A stretch of 32,789 nt of DNA from an uncultured bacterium (GTDB lineage Bacteria > Patescibacteriota > Saccharimonadia > Saccharimonadales > Saccharimonadaceae). Under the pieces are notes generated by a model that was given only the letters and a program-made list of their open reading frames with translations, was not told the origin of the DNA and searched no databases. The DNA lies in contig CALAKV010000026.1 in NCBI GenBank assembly GCA_937922985.1, positions 1 through 32,789 on the forward strand. Direction: 5' to 3'. Every line of letters starts with the position of its first letter. Within the stretch, counting starts at the first letter, position 1. The translations under genes were made by a program, and so were the position numbers. Below, piece by piece: positions 8,183-17,011 of this stretch.

Positions 8183-8830
8183 TTAAATTGCCCCTTTTCG
8201 GTTAATCTCGGCTTCCATCTGTTTATAGCTTTGTTCAGGATTTTGTGAATTCATAATTGCTGATCCAACATTTACAACATCAACACCAGATTGTGTTAAA
8301 TTGAAAACATTCGAAAGATTAGCTCCGCCATCCCATCCAATCTCAACATTACTATTAATCTCTTTAATTAAGCGAATTTTCTCTAGTTGCATCATACTTG
8401 CACGACCACCCATTTCGCCCAAATTTCCGCTAAAAATCAAGATATGCTCAGCTGCCTGAATTGCGGGCGCGACAGTTTCTGGAACAGTTGAACGAAGCAA
8501 AGCTAAACCAGGTTTAATCATTGTTTCGTTTTTAAGCCTTTCGAAAATTGGTACTAAGTCTTCTTCAACTTCAGCATGAAAAATTACCATATTCGGATTA
8601 AGTTGAATAATTGTATCAATATGCTCGCTTGGGCGAGCAACCATCATATGAATATCAACCTTCCATTCTTGAGGCCACCAAATTTGCGTTTCAGGCAATG
8701 TTAAATTAGGAGCAAAATTACCATCCGTTACATCAATATGAACTCTTTCTGCAAAAGGAAAAATTGTCTCAACTTGCGCTTTATATTCATCTGGATTAGT
8801 TGCTAAAATTGCTGGTACTATTATTGACAT
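8183..8830 (-). CDS. rpe: Ribulose-phosphate 3-epimerase
   Basis: 215 aa TIM-barrel enzyme interconverting ribulose-5-phosphate and xylulose-5-phosphate. Family marks are PAILA near the start, HIDVTDGNFAPNLT (metal-binding His and catalytic Asp), DIHMMVARPSEHI, and near the end IGWDGGANLSNV followed by VNVGSAI, the phosphate-binding loop. Some positions differ from textbook Rpe (DVTDG for DVMDG), as expected for a divergent lineage. It starts directly after the rpiB stop (TAGATG), so it is part of the same message. Confidence 0.92.
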   Translation of the reverse strand: MSIIVPAILATNPDEYKAQVETIFPFAERVHIDVTDGNFAPNLTLPETQIWWPQEWKVDIHMMVARPSEHIDTIIQLNPNMVIFHAEVEEDLVPIFERLKNETMIKPGLALLRSTVPETVAPAIQAAEHILIFSGNLGEMGGRASMMQLEKIRLIKEINSNVEIGWDGGANLSNVFNLTQSGVDVVNVGSAIMNSQNPEQSYKQMEAEINRKGAI

Positions 8831-9286
8831 CTATACCTCATCAATCTGTTTATTTCTTCTTACAAATCTTGGAGCAGCTGCAAATGGAGTTTTTAGCCAA
8901 ACATCAACTGTTTCTTTCCACTTAGCTTCAGCTTCAGCTTTATCGAAAACGCGGGCCGGTAAACAAATTATATTACTGTCATTGTCATTGCGAGTCCATT
9001 TAGCTTCTTCTGGCTCCCAAACAACAGATGCACGAATACCTTTAAAACGATTCGCCGCCATTCCCATTCCTTGAGCTCCACCACAAATCAAAATCGCTCT
9101 TGGATCATATTTTTCATTGGCTCGTATTTTCGAAACCGCTACGCGAGCGAATTCAGGAAAATCATCATTTGGGTCATATTCAAAACCACCAATATCTTCA
9201 ACATCGTATCCGCCCTCTTTTAAGTATTTAAAAACTTTCTCTTTTAAGTAAAAACCTCTATGGTCTGCGCCAAGAAAAATCTTCAT
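8831..9286 (-). CDS. rpiB: Ribose-5-phosphate isomerase B
   Basis: 151 aa. RpiB interconverts ribose-5-phosphate and ribulose-5-phosphate. The opening MKIFLGADHRGFYLKE, the cysteine C68 followed by GGAQGMGMAANR (the family's C-G-T-G-I-G-M loop, here with A-Q in place of T-G-I spacing variants), and RNDNDSNIICLPAR are all characteristic. The protein is in the LacAB/RpiB family. Its ribosome site AAGGAG overlaps the end of gap, and it runs straight into rpe, so isomerase and epimerase are co-produced. Confidence 0.93.
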   Translation of the reverse strand: MKIFLGADHRGFYLKEKVFKYLKEGGYDVEDIGGFEYDPNDDFPEFARVAVSKIRANEKYDPRAILICGGAQGMGMAANRFKGIRASVVWEPEEAKWTRNDNDSNIICLPARVFDKAEAEAKWKETVDVWLKTPFAAAPRFVRRNKQIDEV

Positions 9287-9294
9287 TTCGCTCC

Positions 9295-10344
<1,050 letters not shown>

Positions 10345-10376
10345 TAAACGCTTTTAAAAATCCAGATTTAAAATCG

Positions 10377-10405
10377 TTGACTTTCGATTAAGCTTATGCT
10401 AATAT
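10377..10405 (+). promoter_or_regulatory. Strong promoter of the 66-aa membrane protein unit
   Basis: Plus-strand TTGACT (10377-10382), 17-base spacer, TAATAT (10400-10405). The start site would be near 10412, giving a leader of about 130 bases before the ATG at 10544. It fires away from the gap promoter. Confidence 0.75.
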
Positions 10406-10459
10406 TGTTGCATTAATATAGAGATTAACAAACAGTAAATTTCAAAAAAGGATTTTCTA

Positions 10460-10483
10460 ATGAAAATCAAAAAAATATTTTAG
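10460..10483 (+). CDS. Possible seven-codon leader peptide
   Basis: ATG at 10460 follows an AAGGA site by seven bases and reads MKIKKIF before TAG. It lies in the leader of the 66-aa protein gene, 15 bases before a hairpin with a T run. The site is well formed but the frame is so short that chance cannot be excluded. Confidence 0.35.
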   Translation: MKIKKIF

Positions 10484-10498
10484 AAACTACGATATTCC

Positions 10499-10526
10499 TG
10501 AGTAAGACTTAAAATTACTCATTTTT
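10499..10526 (+). terminator. Attenuator-like hairpin in the leader
   Basis: TGAGTAA (10499-10505) pairs with TTACTCA (10515-10521) around a nine-base loop and runs into TTTTT. It sits between the promoter and the ATG at 10544, so termination here would shut off the gene. The stem is AU-rich and weak. Confidence 0.45.
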
Positions 10527-10543
10527 AACATAAAGGAGAATAT

Positions 10544-10744
10544 ATGAAAAAGCCACAAAGTAAAAAAGATATTGTAATTATTTCATCAATAATATTAGCT
10601 TTTATATGGTTAGTTATATTAACTGGATTATTTATTTGGCATTACAAAGGCTCTGAAGAAAATTATTGGAACACAATGGTTGAAGTACATAGTAATAGAG
10701 ATAAAATAATAAAACTTGAAGAAAAAATAAGTAAAAATCTTTAG
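10544..10744 (+). CDS. Small single-pass membrane protein (66 aa)
   Basis: A basic N-terminus (MKKPQSKKD), one hydrophobic helix at about residues 10-30, and a polar C-terminal helix with alternating lysine and glutamate ending KLEEKISKN. No family is recognised. The AAAGGAG site lies a proper distance before the ATG, and a strong terminator follows directly. The general plan (short basic start, one helix, charged tail) matches the broken gene at 3067-3276 and the 55-aa peptide at 29619, so this may be a recurrent class of small membrane proteins in this genome. Topology is likely N-in with the tail outside. Confidence 0.75.
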   Translation: MKKPQSKKDIVIISSIILAFIWLVILTGLFIWHYKGSEENYWNTMVEVHSNRDKIIKLEEKISKNL

Positions 10745-10745
10745 C

Positions 10746-10777
10746 AAAAAAAGACATTCGCCTGAATGTCTTTTTAT
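10746..10777. terminator. Bidirectional terminator between the 66-aa gene and rel
   Basis: GACATTC (10753-10759) and GAATGTC (10764-10770) pair around a four-base loop, flanked by A and T runs that extend the stem and give a T tail on both strands. It serves the convergent genes ending at 10744 and 10783. Confidence 0.9.
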
Positions 10778-10782
10778 TTTTT

Positions 10783-12339
10783 CTATTTCTCGTTGGATTT
10801 TCTTGCTTTAATTGCCTCTGCATTTTTAATCGGCTCTAAATCACCCCTTTGGCGAAGTTGTGAACGGAGCTTAATCCTTGCGTGCGAAGTTTTCACTAGT
10901 TCCAACCAATCAATTTTTGGCTCAGAATTTTTTCGCGTCAAAACCTCAACAACATCACCCTTTTCAAGCGGCTTATCAAAAGCATGAATTTTCTCGTTAA
11001 CCCGAAAAGCATAAGCATGTTTACCGATATCGCTATGTACCATATAGGCAAAATCAAGCGGCAATGCACCTTCTGGTAGATTATAAATATCACCCTTTGG
11101 CGAATAAACAAAAATTCTATCACCAAAAATATCAATCTGAAGCTGCTCTGGGTCAATTTCCTCGCCATCTCTTAAGCGTTGTGCTACATCTTGTAGTTGA
11201 ACAATCCATTGTAATTCATTCGAAAGCCCGCCATTACCTTTAACTTCACTCCGCTTTTTCGAAGTAGCTCCAGAAATGTAATCTTTACTCGATTTCTGCT
11301 CATGATAATGGAAACTCGCCGCCAAACCGCGCTCGGCAAATTCATGCATATCGCGAGTTCGAATTTGAAACTCCGCAATCAGTTTCGAAGGAGTAATTAC
11401 TGTTGTATGAAGTGATTGATAGCCATTTGGCTTTGGCATTGAAATATAGTCCTTGATTCGTTCAATCATTGGTTTATAAATCGAATGCAAAACCCCCAAA
11501 ACACGATAACAATCATCTTTCGAATTAACAATAATCCGCAGAGCCATCAAATCATAAACTCGGTCAATATCACCTTTTGTCTTTTTTAATTTTTTATGAA
11601 GCGAATAAACACTTTTTACACGGCCAGAAATTTCAAAGTCTAAACCAGCCTTTTTTAATTCTTGTTCAACTTCTTCTCGAACTTTTCCTAGTTTTCGTGT
11701 ACTTTTACCAAGACGCTTTCGAATTTCATTTTCAAGCCGTTTATATTCTTTTGGGTTTAAATACAAAAAAGCTTGCTCTTCCATCTGCATTCGAACTCGC
11801 CCCATCCCCAAGCGATCAGCGATTCTTGCGAAAACGTCCAAAGTTTCACGAGCGATTTTTTGCTGTTTTTCGGGCGACATATATTGCAAAGTTTGAACAT
11901 TATGTAATCTATCGGCCAACTTAATAATCACCACTCGCACATCTTGCCCAACAGCAATCAACAATTTCGAAAGGTTGTCTTTAGTTTGAGGCAAATAGGT
12001 TTCAAGATTCCCCATTCCAGCACGTGCTTTACCAACTTTAGTTACACCATCAATCAAAAACGCAATATCATCATCAAAATTTTCAGCAATTTCATCAAGG
12101 GGAGTTTCAGTATCTTCCACAACATCATGCAAAACACCAGCAACAACTGTGTCGATATCCATTCCCCATTCAACCAAAAAACTCGCAACTTTCAAAGGGT
12201 GCGTAATATATTCTTCACCAGATTTTCGCATCTGTCCTTTATGTTTTTCGGTTGCAAATTCAATTGCTTTTTCTAATCTTTTTATATCTTCCGCCGAATA
12301 AAACGGTTTCGCAATTCTCAAGAGTTCTGCCTTTTCCAT
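10783..12339 (-). CDS. rel: RelA/SpoT homologue, (p)ppGpp synthetase/hydrolase, short form
   Basis: 518 aa against about 720-740 for typical long Rel proteins. In order: an HD hydrolase domain (H47 in EEYITHPLK, HD at 71-72, ED at 75-76), a synthetase domain (DLMALRIIV, SMPKPNGYQSLHT), and a TGS domain (RIFVYSPKGDIYNLP, about 400-465). The chain ends soon after; the helical, zinc-finger and ACT regions that sense the ribosome are missing. With both catalytic motif sets present it should be able to make and degrade (p)ppGpp, but control by starved ribosomes may differ. The ATG lies six bases after TATAAT, so the message is probably leaderless. Confidence 0.93.
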   Translation of the reverse strand: MEKAELLRIAKPFYSAEDIKRLEKAIEFATEKHKGQMRKSGEEYITHPLKVASFLVEWGMDIDTVVAGVLHDVVEDTETPLDEIAENFDDDIAFLIDGVTKVGKARAGMGNLETYLPQTKDNLSKLLIAVGQDVRVVIIKLADRLHNVQTLQYMSPEKQQKIARETLDVFARIADRLGMGRVRMQMEEQAFLYLNPKEYKRLENEIRKRLGKSTRKLGKVREEVEQELKKAGLDFEISGRVKSVYSLHKKLKKTKGDIDRVYDLMALRIIVNSKDDCYRVLGVLHSIYKPMIERIKDYISMPKPNGYQSLHTTVITPSKLIAEFQIRTRDMHEFAERGLAASFHYHEQKSSKDYISGATSKKRSEVKGNGGLSNELQWIVQLQDVAQRLRDGEEIDPEQLQIDIFGDRIFVYSPKGDIYNLPEGALPLDFAYMVHSDIGKHAYAFRVNEKIHAFDKPLEKGDVVEVLTRKNSEPKIDWLELVKTSHARIKLRSQLRQRGDLEPIKNAEAIKARKSNEK

Positions 12340-12345
12340 ATATTA

Positions 12346-12351
12346 ATTATA
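12346..12351 (-). promoter_or_regulatory. -10 box of rel
   Basis: Minus-strand TATAAT, preceded directly by TG, six bases before the rel ATG. The -35 is weak (CTTTAT at 12369-12374, 17-base spacer). The start site falls on the ATG. Confidence 0.65.
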
Positions 12352-12406
12352 CACTTTTTTCGAGAAAAATAAAGCTTTTCCATTTTCTAGCAGAATTTTT
12401 CTAAAT

Positions 12407-12431
12407 AAAAACTGAGTTTTTCACTCAGTTT
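12407..12431 (-). terminator. Intrinsic terminator of ppa
   Basis: Minus-strand AACTGAGT pairs with ACTCAGTT over a five-base loop, followed by TTTATTT. It lies just past the ppa stop. Confidence 0.85.
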
Positions 12432-12446
12432 CTAATTTATTTATAA

Positions 12447-12977
12447 CTATTTTTCGTTCCAGCGAGCGATTGATTCTGCGACAACTTCTTTAGCTTCTTC
12501 AATGTCACCAAATTTTTCAACTTTCGTAGTTCCAGCTTTTTTCAAATCTTTGTAGTGATTAAAGTGAAATTCAATCTGTTTAACAAGTTGCTCTGGTAAA
12601 TCAGCCAAAGTTTTATAAGCATTTCCAGTATCACGGTCATCAGCAGGCACGGCAATAATTTTGTCGTCAACTTCTCCATCATCAACGAATTTCATTACAC
12701 CCAAGATTCGTGCTTCTAGGAAAATTCCAGTTGTAAGTGGGTCATTTGTAATAAGTAAAACATCAAGCTCATCACCATCTTCATCCAAAGTTTGCGGAAT
12801 AAAACCATAATTAGTTGGCTTCGCAAAAGCTTTTGGCTCGACACGGTCAAGCTGCATTACGGCCAAATCGCGGTTCCATTCAATTTTATGAGTTGAGCCA
12901 GTTGGAATTTCTACCACAACATTAATAATTCCATTTTTATAATCACCAGGAGTTAAAATTTTATTAAAATCTGCCAT
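12447..12977 (-). CDS. ppa: Inorganic pyrophosphatase, family I
   Basis: 176 aa from the ATG at 12977. The enzyme hydrolyses pyrophosphate to phosphate and pulls biosynthetic reactions forward. Visible motifs include VVVEIPTGSTHKIEW, NYGFIPQTLDEDGDELDVL (metal-binding aspartates) and the later DDRD. The frame is open 11 codons further to a TTG at 13010, but that codon lies inside the -10 region, and AAAGGAA sits before the ATG, so the ATG is the start. It has its own strong promoter and a terminator directly after, so it is a single-gene unit. Confidence 0.96.
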   Translation of the reverse strand: MADFNKILTPGDYKNGIINVVVEIPTGSTHKIEWNRDLAVMQLDRVEPKAFAKPTNYGFIPQTLDEDGDELDVLLITNDPLTTGIFLEARILGVMKFVDDGEVDDKIIAVPADDRDTGNAYKTLADLPEQLVKQIEFHFNHYKDLKKAGTTKVEKFGDIEEAKEVVAESIARWNEK

Positions 12978-13000
12978 ATTTTCCTTTCTTTTATTATTTA

Positions 13001-13029
13001 ATTTTAGCAAAAAAACTTTAAAAGTTCAA
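13001..13029 (-). promoter_or_regulatory. Promoter of ppa
   Basis: Minus-strand TTGAAC (13024-13029), 17-base spacer ending TGC, TAAAAT (13001-13006). This is an almost ideal extended promoter. The leader of about 17 bases holds an AAAGGAA site. Confidence 0.8.
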
Positions 13030-13032
13030 CTG

Positions 13033-13920
13033 CTAATCACGATTAGCAAGCTTAACTAAACTATCTTCCACCGTTTTTTGAGTTCGATGGCGAGTTTGAG
13101 CTTTAGTTTTAGCTTTCGAATTCTGCTTAACATTTTTTGATTTTCTAGAAGATTCTTTCGATTTTTTTTCACTTGTTATATTTTTTAAAACTGGTGCTCG
13201 CCCTTTACTTTTTTGAGTCTCAACTTTCGAAACCTTAACACCGGCAGGTCGCGCAAACATCATCTTTCCTGCAGCAGTTTGAAGCGAACGAATAAATTCA
13301 ACTTCACTAATCGTGCCAATTAATACTTCACCGTTTTCAACTACAACCATCGTACCATCTGGTAAATGTCCAATTCCTTGTTTTTTCTCATTACCTTTTT
13401 GAGTAATTTCAAGCATAATTTTTTCGCCCGGTAAATAGTCTGCACGAACCGACTGTACTAACTCATTAATATTTAAAACTTCAATTCCCTCAACTTTCGC
13501 AACTTTATTCAAGTTATAATCTGCCGTTAAGATATCAGCATTCATTTTTTTGGCTAGCGAAATCAAACGATTATCCACTCCTTCTGCTGCAGAATTTCCA
13601 TCCGCCAAAATACTTACAGTTATTTTTTCTTCATTTTGAAGAGCCGAAATAATATCCAAGCCATATCTTGCACGAACTCGTTTTTCGTCATCACCGCCAT
13701 CTGCCAAAATTTGAAGCTCACCAACTACACTCCGCGGAATTAGAATATCAAAGTTAATAAATCCAGTTCTTGCTACTGCTAAAAATCGGCCATCAATTAA
13801 AATTGATGTGTCAACCAATACTTGTTTTTTTGTTTTCGAAATCAACGGTTTATCATTTTTCGAATCAAACCAAATTCCACAAACAATAAATAAAATTAAA
13901 AATAGTAAAAATGTTTCCAT
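13033..13920 (-). CDS. PIN-TRAM domain membrane-anchored protein (YacL type)
   Basis: 295 aa. Residues 3-18 are a membrane segment. A PIN nuclease-fold domain follows (VDTSILIDGR at 36-45 with acidic D37 and D43; ILTADYNLNKVAK further on with another Asp), then a TRAM RNA-binding domain at about 165-230 (GIGHLPDGTMVVVENG). The last 60 residues are lysine- and serine-rich and probably bind nucleic acid. YacL of Bacillus has the same PIN-TRAM order but with more membrane segments. The gene starts nine bases after radA with an AAAGGAAAG site; radA next to yacL is also the arrangement in Firmicutes. Its substrate is not known. Confidence 0.88.
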   Translation of the reverse strand: METFLLFLILFIVCGIWFDSKNDKPLISKTKKQVLVDTSILIDGRFLAVARTGFINFDILIPRSVVGELQILADGGDDEKRVRARYGLDIISALQNEEKITVSILADGNSAAEGVDNRLISLAKKMNADILTADYNLNKVAKVEGIEVLNINELVQSVRADYLPGEKIMLEITQKGNEKKQGIGHLPDGTMVVVENGEVLIGTISEVEFIRSLQTAAGKMMFARPAGVKVSKVETQKSKGRAPVLKNITSEKKSKESSRKSKNVKQNSKAKTKAQTRHRTQKTVEDSLVKLANRD

Positions 13921-13928
13921 ACTTTCCT

Positions 13929-15281
13929 TTATTGTAAATATTTAATTAAAGCTTCTCGCAAATCACGAACAGATGTCACAATGCTATCTTTCGAAGAATT
14001 TTTTGGAGCGAGAACATTATTAAATCCAAGTTTCTTTGCTTCAGAGATTCTTCTTTCAGCCTGAATCACTGTTCGAATTTCACCACCCAAGCCAACTTCA
14101 CCAAAAACTACTACACCGTCAGAGAGTTTTCGCTTTGCGGCCGCCGAAGCGATCGCCATCGTAACAGCCAAGTCGGCCGCTCGGTCATCAAGTTTTAACC
14201 CACCAACCACATTTATGTGAATATCTTTATCACTTAAATCAAGTTTAGTTCGTCGCTGAAGAACTGCAATCAATAAATTGAGGCGATTTATATCAAATCC
14301 GCTCGCCGCTCGCTTTGGATACCCAAAATTTGAAGTTGTTACTAAAGCCTGAATCTCAACCAGAATTGGGCGAGTTCCCTCTAGAGTTGCCATAATTATC
14401 GAGCCATCCGTATTTTGGCGCTCAGCTAAAAGTGCTGCTGAAGGATTTTCGACAATTTTCAAGCCATTATCAACCATTTCGAAAATCGCCGCCTCGCTAG
14501 TTGAACCATAGCGATTTTTTACCGCCCGCACAACTTTAAAACCACCATATCGATCACCTTCGAAATTTAAAACTACATCAACTAGATGTTCAAGTGTTTT
14601 TGGCCCAGCGATTGAACCTTCTTTTGTAATATGGCCAACCAAAATAACAGCCGTTCCAGAACTTTTTGCTGCTTGAATTATTAAATTAGAAGAATTCGTA
14701 ATTTGCGAAACCGTTCCCGGTGCGCTCGAGATTTCTTCCATCGCCAAAGTCTGAATTGAATCAATAATCACTAGGTCAAAACCACCTTCGCGAATTGTTG
14801 CTGAGATATCATCAGCTGAAGTTGAGGCGGCAAATTTAAGATTTTTAGCTTTAGAAGCACCAAGCCTTTTTGCACGTAATGCTACTTGCTCTGCCGATTC
14901 TTCACCTGAAACATACAAAACATTTTTCGAACCAGCAATAAAAGCCGAGATCTGCATTAAGAGCGTAGATTTTCCAATTCCGGGCTGCCCCGCAATCAAA
15001 AGTACTCCTGCCGGCAAAATTCCACCACCCAAAACAATATCAAGATCTCTTATACCGCTCGAAATCCTTTCTTGTTTTTTTTCAGAAATAACTTCATTCA
15101 AATCTTGCACGTTCAAAATACGACCAGTTTTTGCACTTTTACTGATTGCATTTTTTCCTAAAGCTTCTTCAACTTGCTCAACCAAGGTGTTCCAATGACC
15201 ACAGTTTTCACATTTTCCCGACCATTTAGGATAAGAAGCTCCACAATTTTGACATACAAATTTTGTTTTTAACTTCGCCAC
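13929..15281 (-). CDS. radA: DNA repair/branch-migration protein RadA (Sms)
   Basis: 450 aa, full length. RadA is a hexameric helicase that helps RecA extend D-loops in recombination and natural transformation. In order: a C4 zinc finger (CQNCGASYPKWSGKCENCG), a RecA-like ATPase with GQPGIGKSTLL, the KNRYG motif that defines RadA, and a Lon-like C-terminal domain (VVGGLKLDDRAADLAV, FGEVGLGGEIR). The start is GTG at 15281, giving the expected opening MAKLKTKFVCQNCG. A TG-extended TAAAAT box lies seven bases before the GTG, so the message is probably leaderless with a GTG start, which is unusual. Confidence 0.96.
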   Translation of the reverse strand: MAKLKTKFVCQNCGASYPKWSGKCENCGHWNTLVEQVEEALGKNAISKSAKTGRILNVQDLNEVISEKKQERISSGIRDLDIVLGGGILPAGVLLIAGQPGIGKSTLLMQISAFIAGSKNVLYVSGEESAEQVALRAKRLGASKAKNLKFAASTSADDISATIREGGFDLVIIDSIQTLAMEEISSAPGTVSQITNSSNLIIQAAKSSGTAVILVGHITKEGSIAGPKTLEHLVDVVLNFEGDRYGGFKVVRAVKNRYGSTSEAAIFEMVDNGLKIVENPSAALLAERQNTDGSIIMATLEGTRPILVEIQALVTTSNFGYPKRAASGFDINRLNLLIAVLQRRTKLDLSDKDIHINVVGGLKLDDRAADLAVTMAIASAAAKRKLSDGVVVFGEVGLGGEIRTVIQAERRISEAKKLGFNNVLAPKNSSKDSIVTSVRDLREALIKYLQ

Positions 15282-15288
15282 AACTAAT

Positions 15289-15297
15289 ATTTTATCA
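15289..15297 (-). promoter_or_regulatory. Extended -10 promoter of radA
   Basis: Minus-strand TGATAAAAT; the TAAAAT core is 15289-15294 and ends seven bases before the GTG start. A weak -35 (TTTTCA, 15312-15317) lies 17 bases up. No ribosome site precedes the start codon. Confidence 0.65.
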
Positions 15298-15317
15298 CAA
15301 TAAATCTTTTTTGAAAA

Positions 15318-16310
15318 CTATAAACTTGGTGAATTTAAATTTGAATTTATACTTTTATAGAGTTCATTTTGCTGGACCGAAACTTCATTAAGTTCATTAA
15401 TTTTCGAATTGTAACTATTCACTAAATCATTAATTTTCAACCTTGAATTTTCAAGATTTCGAATTCTTTGCAATAATTTTGCACGGTCATCGTTAAATTC
15501 TGCCTGAGTTTCATACTTTCCAGTTTTAGCATCACTATTGAACTCAGCAATATCTCCCTCCAATTCTTTAGAATCTTCAGAGTATTTTTTTGTAGATTGT
15601 TCAATTTCTGGCTTCATTTTTTCAAGCTCCGCAGTCAAAGATTCCGCTCGGTTCTTTAAATCTTTAAAGTTTTTATTATAACTTTGATAGATCTGAGCGA
15701 TTTCCCTACGATTTTTAAAAAACTTAGCATAATGTTCTTCAAGCTCTTTCGAAATTTCCAGCTGCTCCGTACCAATTAATGAATGAAGCTCATTGATTCG
15801 CTCACCAGGCTCAGTCCGATCATAAGACTGCATCAACTTTTCGAAATCTCCATCTTTAACCCTCTCATACTCAGCATTAAGCAGTTCGCCAATCTTATCT
15901 CGTTCACTCAAGCTCATTCGCTCCCAAATTGCATGCAAAAGCTCGTGAGCGGCCGTTACTTCTTTTATACCATCAAGTTTTGAGTTTTTCACATCGTAAA
16001 GATGAATTTCACCCGACTTATAACACCCCAAAATCGCTGAATCTTCTTCACGATTTTTGCAATTTTTATTAAATTCCTCTGAATCTTCAACCTTTGGATT
16101 AGAAGCGTAAAAAATTGTCTTAGTATTAGTAGTTGGTTTAATTTTATTTTCTATTTTTAAAATTTCAGAATCTGGCTTATAATTTTGTGCTGCAAAATAA
16201 TCACGAATTCCGCGTTGGTTAGATAGCACAAAGAATGCTGCACTACCAAGAATAGCAATAACAACTAAAGTTCGAGCTACCTTCCAAAAAGTTTTCTGTT
16301 GAAAAATCAT
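15318..16310 (-). CDS. Membrane-anchored zinc-metalloprotease-like protein with coiled coil
   Basis: 330 aa. One membrane segment at about 10-30 leaves a large domain outside the membrane. HELLH at 122-126, in VTAAHELLHAIWERM, is a zincin HExxH motif, preceded by two cysteines (C84 and C96) that could form a disulfide. Residues 200-315 are a long glutamate/lysine-rich coiled coil. No exact family name is known to me; it resembles zincin-like surface proteins. It is divergent from the HNH nuclease gene and shares its promoter region, so both may be made together at the cell surface. Substrate unknown; wall, pilus or host proteins are all possible. Confidence 0.8.
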   Translation of the reverse strand: MIFQQKTFWKVARTLVVIAILGSAAFFVLSNQRGIRDYFAAQNYKPDSEILKIENKIKPTTNTKTIFYASNPKVEDSEEFNKNCKNREEDSAILGCYKSGEIHLYDVKNSKLDGIKEVTAAHELLHAIWERMSLSERDKIGELLNAEYERVKDGDFEKLMQSYDRTEPGERINELHSLIGTEQLEISKELEEHYAKFFKNRREIAQIYQSYNKNFKDLKNRAESLTAELEKMKPEIEQSTKKYSEDSKELEGDIAEFNSDAKTGKYETQAEFNDDRAKLLQRIRNLENSRLKINDLVNSYNSKINELNEVSVQQNELYKSINSNLNSPSL

Positions 16311-16348
16311 ATCATAACCATTATAATATTTTTATGAGAAAAAAGCAA
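16299..16348. promoter_or_regulatory. Divergent promoter pair sharing one palindromic -10 box
   Basis: The palindrome ATTATAAT at 16320-16327 holds a TATAAT on each strand. Plus strand: TTGAAA (16299-16304), 17 bases, TATAAT (16322-16327), six bases, ATG at 16334. Minus strand: TTGCTT (16343-16348), 17 bases, TATAAT (16320-16325), nine bases, ATG at 16310. Each -35 lies inside the other gene's coding sequence. Both messages should be leaderless or nearly so. Confidence 0.8.
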
Positions 16349-17011
16349 AGTATTTTTCGAAGAAGGAGAATTTTTGGTTTATTTTTTATAGTCACGATCG
16401 CAATTGCAGCAATTTTAGCAAATCCAGATTTTTGGCAAAATTCAAAACCAAATTCAAACAAAAAATCAGATTTTCAAACTTCTTTAACTGATTTAAACTC
16501 ACTTGAAGTTAAAGGTCGTTCACCAAAAACTGGTTATTCTCGCGAGCAATTTGGTAAAGGCTGGGCAAAAGATTCTAGCGGTTGCGATACACGAAATCGT
16601 ATTTTAAAACGTGATTTAATAAATGTTGTAGAAAATTCAGACTGCAAAATTTTAAGCGGAACTCTAAAAGACCCTTACACTGATAAAGAAATTAATTTCT
16701 CACGCAAGCAAAATGCTTCCGCCGTTCAAATCGACCACATTGTTGCACTTTCTGATGCTTGGCAAAAAGGCGCCCAACAATTTTCGAAAGAAAAACGAAT
16801 CGAATTTGCGAATGATCCGCTAAATCTTTTAGCCTCAGATGGCCCAGCCAATCAGCAAAAAGGTGATTCTGACGCCGCCTCTTGGCTTCCGTCAAATAAA
16901 GATTTTCGCTGTGAATATATTTCTCGTCAAGTTTCAATCAAGAAAAAATACTCAATTTGGGTAACTGCCTCTGAAAAATCAGCAATGCAAAATATTTTGC
17001 AAAATTGCTAA
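16334..17011 (+). CDS. Membrane-anchored or secreted HNH nuclease (DUF1524/GmrSD-C type)
   Basis: 225 aa. A basic start and hydrophobic helix (about 13-29) act as a signal or anchor. The rest carries the hallmarks of the exported DUF1524 group: GKGWAKDSSGCDTRNRIL near 75, a second cysteine at C104 in the DSDC-like stretch, DPYT at 113, the HNH core VQIDHIVALSDAW at 131-143 with H135, then NDPLNLLASDGPANQQKGD supplying the Asn and later ligands. The two cysteines likely form a disulfide outside the cell. It may degrade external DNA for nucleotides or trim DNA for uptake. The message appears leaderless. Its stop overlaps the convergent rnhB stop by four bases. Confidence 0.88.
   Translation: MRKKQSIFRRRRIFGLFFIVTIAIAAILANPDFWQNSKPNSNKKSDFQTSLTDLNSLEVKGRSPKTGYSREQFGKGWAKDSSGCDTRNRILKRDLINVVENSDCKILSGTLKDPYTDKEINFSRKQNASAVQIDHIVALSDAWQKGAQQFSKEKRIEFANDPLNLLASDGPANQQKGDSDAASWLPSNKDFRCEYISRQVSIKKKYSIWVTASEKSAMQNILQNC

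Noticed and set aside
12978..13010. TTG start of ppa 11 codons upstream
   Set aside because: It falls in the -10 region; the ATG at 12977 has a ribosome site and the usual protein opening.
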